A DNA stretch of 64,000 bases, taken from positions 1,291,501-1,355,500 of the forward strand of contig CANTUR010000644.1 in NCBI GenBank assembly GCA_947683625.1. Reading direction: 5' to 3'. A model generated the notes under the pieces. That model was not told the DNA's origin. It ran no database searches and worked only from the letters and a program-made list of their open reading frames with translations. The stretch comes from Mallotus nudiflorus. Its lineage: Eukaryota > Streptophyta > Magnoliopsida > Malpighiales > Euphorbiaceae. This document shows, piece by piece, positions 12,198 to 22,504 of the stretch (the first letter of the stretch is position 1; every line of letters begins with the position of its first letter). The translations under genes and the position numbers were made by a program.

Positions 12198-13145
12198 GCT
12201 TCAGATATGCATATCTCTTCTATCTGCAGTTTGCAATATCCTTATAATCAAAGCAACCTTTTTAGCTGCATCCTGGATAATTTTAAGTCTAGTTAACTCT
12301 CTTTCTTCAATCTCACCTTAACATAAAGGGGATCTACACTTCCTTCTGTATAGAGCTTCATATAGTGCCATTTTAAAACTGCCATGGTAGCTGTTATTGT
12401 AAGCAAACTCCACAAGTGGTAGATGATCATCCCAACTACCTCTAAGATCCATTTAACACATTCTTATCATGTCTTCAAGTGTCTAGATCATCCTCTCATA
12501 TTGACAATTTGTTTGAGGGTGAAAAGCAATATTAAAATCAAGCCTTATGCCTATTGCTTCTTGCAACTTTTGCCAAAATTAAGAGGTAAACACTGAACCT
12601 TTATTAGGTACAATGAAAATAAACACTCCATAAAGGCACACAATATGTTTGACATATAGCTTAGCCAACTTAGCTACAGAATAAGTAGCTTTAATTAGTA
12701 AGAAGTAAGTTGATTTGGTTAACTTGTCCACTATCACCTGAATGGAATTGTATCCATCATTTATACGAGGTAACCTTGTCACAAAATCCATATCAATTCT
12801 CTCCCATTTCCACTTAGGAATTGGAAGAGGTTGAAGCTTCTTAGAAGGCTTTTGATGTTGAGCTTTCATCTGTTGACAAGTCAAGCACTTAGATATAAAA
12901 TCAGCTACATCCTTCTTCATTCCATCCCACTAGAACAGATCCTTAATGCTGTGGTACATCTTAATAACATATGGATGTACACCATAAGCTGCAAAATGTG
13001 CTTCTTCTAGGATATCTTCTCTAAAATTATCTACATTAAGAATGCATAATCTTCCTTTGATCCTTAAAATACCTTCATCATCAAGTGTAAAATTAGTGAA
13101 CTTTCCTTCGTAAACATTCTCTTTAAGCTCTACCAAAATAGGATC
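12198..13145 (-). pseudogene. Integrase core of the outer gypsy element (left part cut by insertion)
   Basis: Continues the pol fragment at 241-684. The finger region shows HPYVIKMYHSIKD and CLTCQQMKAQHQ, the first catalytic Asp lies in ERIDMDFVTRLP, and the second Asp of the family is replaced by Asn in FIVPNKGSVFTS. Stops occur after the SQS residues near 13146, near 12925, in the stretch after FTS and repeatedly between 12570 and 12200. Clearly older than the inner copy. The altered second catalytic residue alone would abolish activity. Confidence 0.82.
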
Positions 13146-13790
13146 TCAGCTTTGAGATGCCTTAATCCTATCTCTTAACACTGATTTGACTCTAAAATGA
13201 GCTAGCAATACTCCTGATATGCTTATCTTCATCATCAAACCTTGATCCACTAACTTATGCATCTCTTGGATCAAAGGTCTCCTCTCTATACTAATGTGAG
13301 CAAGACTACCTAAGGAATTTCTACTCAAAGAATATGTTACCACATTAGCCTTTCCTGGATGGTATAGTATATTATAATCATAATCCTGATGGAATTCTAA
13401 CCATCTTTTTTGCCTCACGTTCATATCTGTCTGCTGGAAAATATACTTAAAGATCTTGTGATTTATGAAAATCTCATAAATCACTCCGTATAAATAATGT
13501 CTCCAAATCTTAAGAGAAAAGATCACTGTAGCCATCTCTAGGTTGTGAGTAGGATAATTCTATTCATACTCCTTCAACTGCCTGAAAGCATAAGCTATCA
13601 CCTTACCATTTTGCATTAACACACAACCTAGGCCAACTCTGGAAGCATTGCAATAAACAGTGAACTTTTCTTCTTCATTAAGTAAAGTCAGAACTAGAGT
13701 TGTGGTTAACTTCTCCTTCAGTAACTGAAAACTATTCTCACAAGCCTTTGACCATATAAACTTCACATTCATCTGAGTTAGGTAGGTTAT
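13146..13790 (-). pseudogene. RNase H of the outer gypsy element
   Basis: Shows FTVYCNASRVGLGCVLMQ, where the first catalytic Asp of the family is Asn, then IAYAFRQLKEYE, a stop near 13562, MATVIFSLKIWRHYLYG, IFINHKIFKYI (catalytic Asp again Asn) and LYHPGKANVVTYSLSRN. It is collinear with 5503-5961 of the inner element but strongly decayed. Confidence 0.82.
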
Positions 13791-14568
13791 AGGTGATGTA
13801 ATTCTCGAGAAATCCTACACAAATCTCCTATAGTACCCAGCCAAACATAAGAAACTTTGAATCTCAGTGACTGATATTGGTCTGGGCCATTTAAACATTG
13901 CTTTAATCTTTTGTGGATCAACCTAATTACCGTCTTTAGACACTATATATCCAAGGCATGAAACACTCTCCATCTAGAAATCACACCTCAAGAATTTAGC
14001 ATAAAGCTGATGTTCTCTGAATGTTTATAGTACTGTCCTCAAGTGATTTACATGCTCCTCCATACTCTTCGAATATACCAGTATAACATTAATGAAGACT
14101 AATATAAACTGATCCAAAAATGGTCTGAACACCCTATTCATAAGATCCATGAAAGTAGCTAGTGCATTAATTAACTTGAAGGAGATCACTAGAAAATCAT
14201 AGTGACCATATCTAGTATGGAACACTGTTTTAAAAACATTTGGCTTCATTGATTTATAATTGATGATAGCCCGAACTCAAATTAATCTTGGAAAAGAACA
14301 CCCTGAAGTTAATCAAACAAATCATCTATCCTCAGAAGAGGATACTTGTTCTTCATTGTCACTTTATTCAGCTCTATGTGATCAATGCACAATTTTAGTG
14401 TACCATCCTTCTCCCTCAAAAACAGGATTGATGCACATTAAGGAGAAACACTGGATCTTATGAAACTCTTGTCTAATAAATCCTGTAACTACTCCTTTAA
14501 CTCCTTTAACTCTGTAGGATTCATTCTATAAGGTAGCATCGAGATAGGAGCTGTGCTTGGGACCATAT
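13791..14568 (-). pseudogene. Reverse transcriptase of the outer gypsy element (interrupted by the Tat/Ogre insertion)
   Basis: Recognisable from YGHYDFLVISFKLINALATFM, FRPFLDQFILVFINVILVYSK (the catalytic FIDD reads FINV) and MEEHVNHLRTVL. Fragments of the fingers region are seen out to 14563. The block stops abruptly at 14568, where a Tat/Ogre LTR begins. The matching upstream protease sequence resumes at 32600. Both loss of the catalytic aspartates and stops show that it is dead. Confidence 0.82.
14564..14568. repeat. Target site duplication CATAT, left copy (partner CACAT at 32595)
   Basis: CATAT abuts the LTR here and CACAT abuts the far LTR. The inner relative has CCACATCTATAC at the corresponding site, so CACAT is the original and the left copy has one C-to-T change. 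Confidence 0.75.
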
Positions 14569-16665
14569 TATAGACGGCTCATGCATCTAAGATTCTAGCA
14601 ATTATGACACTGTTTGGGCTTAGGACCCTAGGGAACACACTACTATGTCATAAAGACATAGCGTGGAGATGAGGAGTTGCCACCCATGGTAATAATTGGG
14701 ATAAATCATTTTGGTGGTACTTAATTCTTTAATAGAAAGCTAGCACCACAACTAGGAGATTCTGGAAACAGAATAGTAACTTCTTTCAGTCTTGTGTTCA
14801 TTTAGATATATTTTATGAATTACTATCTTATTCTCTATTTACACACAATTTTATTAAACCCTAATTAAACATCCATGTAGCCTTAAAGCAAACTAGTAAT
14901 AAATTTGGATGTAAAAAATGCATATGATGCACATCGTCCCTAGGTATAAACTATTTCTATTTTAAAGTTAGCTAATTCTACATTTTTATTTACAAGTGAA
15001 ATGGACTAAAGGTGGACCTATATGTTAATAAATGAGCCTAAGTCTATTCATTTAACTTAATTAAAGAAATGGGCCTATAGTCTATAAATTCTAAAGAAAG
15101 AAATTAATTAGTGGGCCTAATTCTAACTTGATTTTAATTTAAAAGAAAAAATGGGCCTAAGTCTATTTGTTTTAAAAGAAATGGAATTAATGGGCTAAGC
15201 TAAAGTGTAAGTTGATTTTATTAATTGAAAGTGGGCCTAAATCTATTTAACTTAAATGGGTCTAAATTGATTTAAAATTATTTAAAACCTAAAATCTAAT
15301 TAAAAGCCTATTCATTAAAATGAGTTAGGTCTACCATGGGTTTGGAGTCCAAAAGGGTTAAAAAAAACCCAAATTATCAAAATATGCCAAAATAGATCAA
15401 AATAAGCAATTATACATGAATTCTAAAAATCCTAATTCAATTTCATGCAAACCCTAGAATTAGCCTACTACCACCATTCATTTTTACTAGGGTTTTACCA
15501 AATTGAACCTAATTTACTAATTTATTTTTTAAGAACACAGAAAGCTAAAATTCTCATTACTCTTATTACTGGGGTGATTATAATTCTTACATATAGAAAT
15601 ATATAACCAATACATACCAAAACCAAAAGATTAAAAAAACACAAAAGCAAAAACAAACCTAAAATTCTAATTAAGAACTACAGTCTACACCTATGGCATT
15701 CCATAGATCTTTTGTTCTTTTGTCTCACGTAACCATTCCAGTTATACCCATCTCAAGCCAAAATTAAAAAAACACATAAACAATAAAGGAATGGATTAGT
15801 AACTTATCAAATGAAGATATAAAAAAGAAAGAATTAAATCAAAAATAAAAAAAAGAAAGAAAGGAATAGGAGATGAGTAATGCTATGCAAATGTTGTTTG
15901 AATGCCCCTCAGAATAGGTATCAATATTTTGAGAAATTAACTCTGCGTTTTCTTAAATTTTGGACTTTGAAAAGAACATCTTTTGTTTTTGTTTTTGCTT
16001 TGAAAAGGGTTTAAATCAAAACAACAATAGAAGGTTAGGTCTTTTTTCCTTTTTGTGTTTTCCCAATTAACTTTTCTATGCAATAGAGATTATGGTTTTT
16101 TTTTTCTCTTTACCAATTTCCTTTCTAATCTCTCCCCTCCTCCCTTTTTTTCTCTTTTTTTTTCTCCCTTTTATCTCTAGTTCTTGAGCTAATCTCTCAT
16201 GTAATCATAGGAGAGGCAGCTCTAATCCTACCCTTCGATTGAAAAAACAAAACCATGATAAAGGATTTTAATTTAAAAAAATTTATATGCATAAGAGACG
16301 TGAACTGGATGTAGAACCCCTATAAATAAATACCAAAATCAATTAATTCATTAACATAAATTATATTTGGACCAATCACAATTAAAAAAATTTGATAAAA
16401 ATAATATTTTTATTGAAATTTTAGCACCTCTATCGACTGGCATTATGTAATGCCAACTGGCATTGTGTAATGTTGAGAATGTCAATTGGCATTTTCAAAT
16501 ACACCCTTGCAAAAGCTAATTTTTTGTAATTAAATACAAAAATGTTGCAATTTAGTCTTTAAAATTGTGAAACTCAACACTAAAGGTCAATTTTTGATTA
16601 AATTTTTATCATAGGGGCTTTCAACGCATTCATGCATAATTGCATCCTAAAATTGAGTGTTTACA
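14569..16665 (-). repeat. 3' LTR of the Tat/Ogre-like element (long form)
   Basis: 2097 bp, plus-strand left end TATAGACGG (TG decayed to TA) and right end GTGTTTACA. It aligns with the plus-strand solo LTRs at 51574 and 57323. It contains several lines of GGGCCTAA-type repeats at about 15050-15250 and a phased palindrome array at 16439-16475. Confidence 0.88.
16439..16490. repeat. 10-bp-phased palindrome array in the Tat/Ogre LTR
   Basis: GGCATT, ATGT, AATGCC, AACT, GGCATT, GTGT, AATGTT follow each other without gaps, so 6-bp arms of alternating orientation are separated by 4-bp spacers. Equivalent arrays occur at 49506-49550, 51794-51848, 57521-57556 and 61463-61498, and a looser one at 18195-18228. 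Function unknown. Confidence 0.8.
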
Positions 16666-16680
16666 GTTGCCTCCCTTTGT
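16666..16680 (-). promoter_or_regulatory. Polypurine tract of the Tat/Ogre-like element
   Basis: Minus-strand CAAAGGGAGGCAAC lies flush with the 3' LTR start TGTAAACACTC. Confidence 0.75.
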
Positions 16681-16779
16681 CGTTATTTGCTTGACAAATT
16701 CCAGTAAAGCAATAGAAGCATATAATTTCGAAAGAGAGAATTAGGGTACTTAATTGTATTTTAATTGATGAATTGATGC

Positions 16780-17420
16780 TTAAATTATTATGTAAGATGC
16801 TATGTTTAGTATGCTTTACTATATTTGCTATGGAGCGTCTAACGAGATATATGCAAATGAGTTTTGCTATATTCTCTGTGGGACGTTTAGCGATTCATAA
16901 TTTGGGAACATGCTATAGCTCTTATGGAACATCTAACAATAATACCATAACTACTGTGTAGTGTCTAGTGAATTGCATTATATTCCCTTTAGGATGTCTA
17001 GTGATAATGGATTTTGTTATATTTCATATGGAACATTTAATGAAATATATGTAATGATTATTGTTATATTCCTTATAGGGCATCTAGTGATTATAATTTT
17101 AAAAACATGTTATAGTTTTTATGGAACATAGCAATTTGTGATTTTTAAAATTTTTCTATATTTTCTATGAGATGTTTAGTGATTCATGATTTGAAAAATG
17201 TGCTATAGTTCTTGTGGAACATCTAGCCATGATACCATAACTAGTGTGAAGTGTCTAGTAGATCAAAAGATTTAAAAATTCATGTTATAACTGTTATGTA
17301 GCATATAACATATTAAATTTGAAATTCATGTTATGACTACTGGGCAAATGCACAACAAAATAATTTGAAATTTCTGTTACAACTACTGTGAGTATATAAA
17401 AAATGAATTTAAAATCCTTG
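16780..17420. repeat. Degenerate ~45-bp minisatellite next to the 3' LTR
   Basis: About a dozen diverged units, each starting TGCTATA or TGTTATA and continuing with TATGGAACATCTAG-like sequence and GATT-ATAATTTGAAA. Clear unit starts are at about 16824, 16864, 16911, 17001, 17061, 17107, 17209, 17284, 17330 and 17378. A longer block, from TGCTATAG through CCATAACTA to GTGTCTAGT, recurs at about 16911 and 17209, suggesting a higher-order period near 300 bp. Tat/Ogre elements are known to carry tandem repeats in this 3' untranslated interval. Confidence 0.75.
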
Positions 17421-17657
17421 ACAAAAAAATGATGCATGTAAAATGCAAAAATTAAATTTTGGAATTATATTATGTATTCTATACTTGAGAGAGTATTCAG
17501 AATTTTAGTACAGATTAACGATGCAATTGATAATTTAGTGAATTATTAATTAATGATATGAATTTCATGAGTTAATTAGGAATGGACTAAATTGTAAGGA
17601 AGAAATTTGGACTTGAATGCAAGCAAGTTTTGGTGGGCCAAAATGGATATTTTCCAT

Positions 17658-17666
17658 CTTATATAC
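17658..17666 (+). promoter_or_regulatory. Possible TATA box of the antisense PMD-like gene
   Basis: CTTATATAC followed by a pyrimidine-rich leader (about 17690-17760) lies upstream of the inferred first exon. Weak by itself. It is supported only by its position. Confidence 0.3.
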
Positions 17667-17789
17667 TTCCCTTTTGCATGTCACGTTTCATTTCTCATTC
17701 CAACATCATTTTCTTTTCTTTTCATTTTCTCTTTACATTGATTTTTCTTTCTTTGATTACTTGATCATCTGACGTCCGATTTGCAATCT

Positions 17790-20368
17790 GTCAGATCTTA
17801 TGGCTACCCCGCACATAGACTATGTAGGAGAGTAAAAATTTTAGTAGATCTAAATATTCTATCTCCTCATTTTCCTTAGAATAGTCTTGGACTTCGAGAA
17901 GGCTCCACCATCCTTCCTTTGACTTACCTACATCTACATAGGTGTACAGATGCTGGGGATGAGGTAATATTTCCTCATTTCTATTATTTTTGCAAAAAAG
18001 TGTGTATAAAGTTAGTAATTAGAATCAATTTTAGAATGTAGACTAGTATGTACATTATTCAAATTAGATAAGAAATTGGTCGAAAATGCATAAAAATTTC
18101 AAATTAAACCTTGAAAATATGAAATTTTAGCTTGGGTTTACTGTATGTCAGATCAAATGTTTGAAATTTTGACTAGAAGTCTAGATTTTTTATTGGCATT
18201 GCATAATGCTGATAATGCCAATTGGCAATCCATTTTGTTAATCCAATTTTTTCAATTTTTTATTTTTTAATTAATTAATTAACTTATGTTTATTTATTTG
18301 TTTTTGTTCTCATGCATTTTTTTCAGCAGCCTATGAAATTCATAAGCTGCTTTCACATAGCTCGAGAATTATTTCACGCGCTGTTAGAGAATGTGGTACA
18401 GTTAATTTGGGCCTCTGAGTTTAGATGATTTATTGTTATGCTTCCAACAGCTCGGGGCATATCTGACCGCTATTCTCTTTTCGCTTTGATTGAGAGGTGG
18501 ATGGACAACACCCACACTTTTCACACTCGTATAGGTGAACTGACTATTTCTCCTATGAGCTTTTTTGCCATCAATAGGATTGCCTTTGGAGGGACTCATG
18601 TTCCTTTTAACATCATTTATTGTAGTCTTCCTAAGGATGCACATAGTCAGTATATGTTGATTTGATTGGGTTCATCCTGATATGGAAGAATAAAAAAATG
18701 TTCTCCTTTCATCTCTAGTTGAAGGATTCAGACGTTTGCCCACCACTACTCCTTGTCAGATTGCCTAGAAGGCGAGATGTTTCCTCCTAATACTGCTAGG
18801 CATGACCTTTTTCTGCAAGATTGATCACGAGGTCAACATTGCTTTACTCGGTCCCCTTCATGACTTAGGCTGAGTTGTTACCCTTGACTAGGGATCTACT
18901 GCGTTAGACTATCTTTCCTACAGACTGGATACCATATGTAGAGGTGCTGTCATGATGTGTGGTTTTTGGCACATCATGTATGTACATTCTCCTTTCTTCA
19001 ATTGTCATCATTTTTATTTTCTGCATGATTCACTGATTTATTTTCCTTTTCCAAATTTAGAGTATAGAGATCAGGTTGATCTACGATTTTGATGCTATCA
19101 GCTTTGACAAAAGTCTCCCTCTAATGCAGAGATAGGGTTCTTCCTATCTGGCTAGCATCATGAATATTCTCGAGACCTATCGTGATAAGATGAACACTAT
19201 TGAGTGGCACTTGGCAAGAAAAAAATCATTAGTATTTCATAATGCAAGTTAAACTTAATTATTATAATTTGTAGATTAATTCTAATTGGCTAGAGGGAGT
19301 TGATGACATCTAGAGATATGATTTTATGGTTATTGTAGTATGACTTGAGTCCATGAGGATTCTACTCCCTAAATATGTTTATCAAAAGTGGTATTTGGGA
19401 GAGCGAGTATATTGCTGGTCTTTTGGACCTTCACGACATCGTATTCCATTTGATATCCATCCTTCGATGTTACATAGCTCATATCCAATGGGTTCAGAGT
19501 AGAGAGAGGCACTATAGGGATATGTTGCCTTGACCCTACTTGAGCTATCTCGCCATTACTAGTAGTTCATCCATGAGAACCTTTTGGAGTAGATTCTTAC
19601 TGATTATGCTGAGGTCTGATCATTTCATTGATTCTTTTAGAACCCATAAATCATTCATTCTTTTTCATAGTTTAAGGGGATTGGCTCCCCTGCTTATGAG
19701 GTAATAAGGGATGAGACCGAGACTACTCCTGATACTGAGAGATCTGGGACTAGGTCTAATCATATACACTATACTCAACATGTTGGGATTGGTCATGAGG
19801 GGGCTTTTTCTGGTGCTACTCTAGGCGATGTCTCTCTTCTAGACATGTCTATGCTTTACTGGGCTCCTGCTATTCAGAATCTAGTTGAGCAGCATATGCA
19901 CTTTAGTGATGCTTAGCTTCCTAGCTTTCTCTAGTAGATATTTCTTATGTGAATCTATTTGACTTATTTCCTACTTGATCTATACACTTAACACTGATGT
20001 TTAAATTTTTTTTTTTACAAAATAGGTCCCATGGACATAGGCAAAGTATTTGTATGGTCTTGCTTCATCTCAGAGGTTATTTACTATACAGGTCACAAAC
20101 AGTTGGCGAGTAAGTATATACACTAAAAATGAAAAATGTATGCATTTTATGCATGAAATGAATATGACATGATATTTCATATATGTGCAGAGTTATTCTA
20201 GTGGTCTAGAATGCGAGACCAAGATGCTTCATTGGTAGCTTGCAGACTTAGGCATTGATCCTTATAGTGTTGGGACTTCATCCGCTAGACCTTCAGATAC
20301 TTATTAGCATAATGGTCTGACTAGAGGATGGAGGCCTTGGCCTGACATAGGAGCTCATGATGACTAAT
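17790..20368 (+). pseudogene. Antisense plant mobile domain (PMD)-like pseudogene inside the Tat/Ogre element
   Basis: The main recognisable block starts at 18333 and is in frame with 18438-18665. It shows ALIERWMDNTHTFHTRIGELTISP, the hallmark PMD segment, then FGGTHVPF. About 18850-18970 gives LLGPLHDLG, a WGSTALDYL-like stretch read with stops, and RLDTICRGAVMMCGFWH. About 19370-19460 gives KWYLGERVY...FGPSRHRIPFD. Inferred introns are 17964-18326 (GTAATAT...TTTCAG) and about 18977-19061 (GTATGT...TTTAG). Stops at about 18429 and 18663 and throughout the 3' half show decay. PMD proteins (MAIN/MAIL type) act in the nucleus in gene and transposon silencing, and PMD domains are also known in plant transposons. 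The orientation is opposite to the host element. Confidence 0.65.
18195..18228. repeat. Palindrome array resembling the Tat/Ogre LTR array, in the inferred PMD intron
   Basis: GGCATT-GCAT-AATGCT, then GAT, then AATGCC-AATT-GGCAAT. These are the same arms as in the LTR arrays, but one spacer is 3 bp, so the phasing is imperfect. Confidence 0.6.
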
Positions 20369-20777
20369 TAGGACTATTTCTACTTTTATTTTTGACTTTT
20401 AGCATGCTTATTTCTGACTGTTTCTATAGTATTGTTACTTTATAGATTCTACACTATTATAAGTACTATTACTTTATGAATTCTACATTATTCTGAGTAC
20501 TGTTACTTTCTAAATTTTGAATTATTCTAAGTACTGTTATGTATCACTTGAACTAGTAGCTGCTTTTGAGTAAACTTCTTCTACTAAAATCCTTCTGAAA
20601 GTGGATAATATTGAATAGTTAAATAAATAACTAATTAATTAAAAAGATAAGTAATGAATATTATCCCTTTAGTAATTTTTTATTTATCCTTATCCCTTTT
20701 AGATTCCATCACCTTATCTTATCCATATTCCTAAAGCAAATAGAATCCCTTTCTCATATGGACTCATTTTCCTTCTC

Positions 20778-20785
20778 TATATAAA
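20778..20785 (+). promoter_or_regulatory. TATA box of the antisense DUF7745-like gene
   Basis: TATATAAA in CTCTATATAAAGAA lies 45 bp upstream of the ATG at 20830. That spacing leaves a short 5' leader of about 15-20 nt. Context and direction fit a separate plus-strand promoter inside the minus-strand element. Confidence 0.5.
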
Positions 20786-20829
20786 GAATACACAAAGGGC
20801 ATTATTCCTCATTCTCTAAAATTTCAATC

Positions 20830-22075
20830 ATGACTCAAGCATCTCTTCAATTGATGAAGAAATTCCTTAAGAGCCTTAATGGAAATAATTAGAATAACTT
20901 TCTCCTTTTTCATTCCAAATCACTAAAAACCCTTCAATATTTGAAGATTGACAACAACTTTTTGCATGCTACTGTAACTTTTTGGGATGCTAAGGACCAT
21001 GTGTTCAGATTCAATGGGTAAGAGTTATGCCCAATGATTGAAGAGTTTATTGTTATCTTAGGGAGCTTATTAGACTCAATTACTATAATTGCTCTTCTTG
21101 ATCTGACCAAGCAATTTCCTGATAGGCTAGTTGCATTCTTTGATTTTCCCCCATATGAAATCTATCTATATGCTCACAACCCTAGGACTATAGATCTATC
21201 TTCTTTGATTACTGAATATGAGACTAAATATAAGAATAATGCTGCTTGGACAAAAATTGTTGCTTTTTGTCTTTATGCACAGTTTTTGCTAGTTTCATCT
21301 CATGAAGATGCTGACACACAGATTGTGAGTATTTTAGAACAGGTATAAATTGGAGTCGACCTTATGCCCATTATTCTTATTGAAACAATCATAGGACTAG
21401 ACAACTTCAGAGCTTAGAATTGTCTTTTAGGCAGTTTACTTCTCCTTCAGGTGTGAAACTAGAATCCTTTATTTTTTTCTTTCTCTTTTATTTGCCTTAT
21501 CTTTTGCCTAAGTCACCTTTTCAGGTTTTCAACTTAATCGACTTTTATTCTTTTTCAATTATTTTCATTTTCCTATCTTTTTCTTTATTATTATTATTAT
21601 TATTGTTATTGTTGTTATTGTTATTGTTGTTTTTGTTATTGTTGTTGTTGTTGTTATTATTATTATTATTATTATTTTATTTTATTATTTATTTTTTTAG
21701 ATATGTCTAAAGGAAAATCTAGGTTTGCTTAACGTTCCTGCCAACCCTTTAACTTATTAACCTAATCAGCTACAATCTTGTCTATTGAAGATGAAGGATA
21801 AGCACACTATAAACCAATAGGTTGACTTGTTGAAGGGCATTGTAGATGTTGAGATCATATGGGTCTACCCTTGGTGGAAATTGAAATTCATGACCATTGA
21901 GCTATATGATCATAGTGTTCCTATTCCTGGGCTACATTTCTCTACCTTTTTCTCTCCTTTCTGCCTTTGCTGATAGTATGGTTTCCCATAGTTCATTGTC
22001 ACTGTTCTTACTAACTTTAAAGGCTTCCATTTGAGATAAGAATTTCTGGACAAGGTTAAGAGCTTGTGGCCTCGT
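20830..22075 (+). pseudogene. Antisense DUF7745-like pseudogene inside the Tat/Ogre element
   Basis: From ATG 20830 one frame runs to about 21450 with only a few stops (near 20890, at 21021, at 21346 and near 21416). Visible are ATVTFWDAKDHVFRFNG, ELCPMIEEFIVILG-type sequence, LLDLTKQFPDRLVAFFDFP, IDLSSLITEYETKY, KIVAFCLYAQFLLV and, past a stop, LMPIILIETIIGLD. This order resembles plant proteins of the DUF7745 type, a family of unknown function frequent in repeat-rich DNA. An intron is inferred at 21451-21700 (GTGTGA...TTTTTTAG). The second exon reads KMKDKHTINQ...VDLLKGIVDVEIIWVYPWW and VPIPGL. Family assignment is from memory of the pattern and is tentative. The reading is broken but coherent over more than 300 codons. 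Confidence 0.5.
21583..21690. repeat. TTA/TTG trinucleotide microsatellite
   Basis: Over 100 bp of TTA and TTG triplets lie just before an inferred 3' splice site. In one frame it reads as poly-leucine, which is a repeat artefact and not a membrane protein. Confidence 0.9.
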
Positions 22076-22224
22076 AGGAACCTTTTTATGCTTTATTTTT
22101 CCTTTAAGTACTTATGCCTTGTAATAAAGATAGGATATGCAATATTAAAACAAAAATTCCATTTCAATTTACTTTATTAATTAGAGCCAAAATGAGTACA
22201 TTTATTACATCACATGATATAACT

Positions 22225-22465
22225 CTTGTTATCAGCTAGTCCTTTCAGATTTTCTAATTGAATATTTTTCTCTAACTTTTATTTTCCTAATTTCTACCTA
22301 ACTAGCCCTTTGCAGGTTTTCTAATTAATAGGATCATCTATTTTATTTTATTTCCTAATTTTTGCTTGTTAACCCCCCTTTGCGAGTTTTTTGAATAGCG
22401 AGAATGTCCTAATTTTTGCATGACTAGCATTTTCAAGTTTTCTATCCAGTGGACTTTTATTTCTC
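22225..22465. repeat. Short degenerate tandem repeat (~55-70 bp unit)
   Basis: Four units contain ACTAGCCCTTTGCAGGTTTT-like sequence followed by TTTCCTAATTTTTGC. Units start at about 22230, 22303, 22372 and 22421. It lies just after the integrase end in element sense. Confidence 0.6.
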
Positions 22466-22504
22466 TTCTACTACTTTTATTTTATTTTATTTATTTTTTA
22501 AAAA

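Noticed and set aside
16080..16180. Pyrimidine-rich stretches as possible polypurine tracts
   Set aside because: They lie inside the LTR. The tract flush with the LTR start (16666-16680) fits better.
16780..17420. Repeat array considered as a CRISPR-like array
   Set aside because: Units are contiguous and diverged, with no constant repeat and unique spacers, and the DNA is plant nuclear.
21420..21710. Poly-leucine ORF that looks like a membrane protein
   Set aside because: Produced by the TTA/TTG microsatellite inside an inferred intron.
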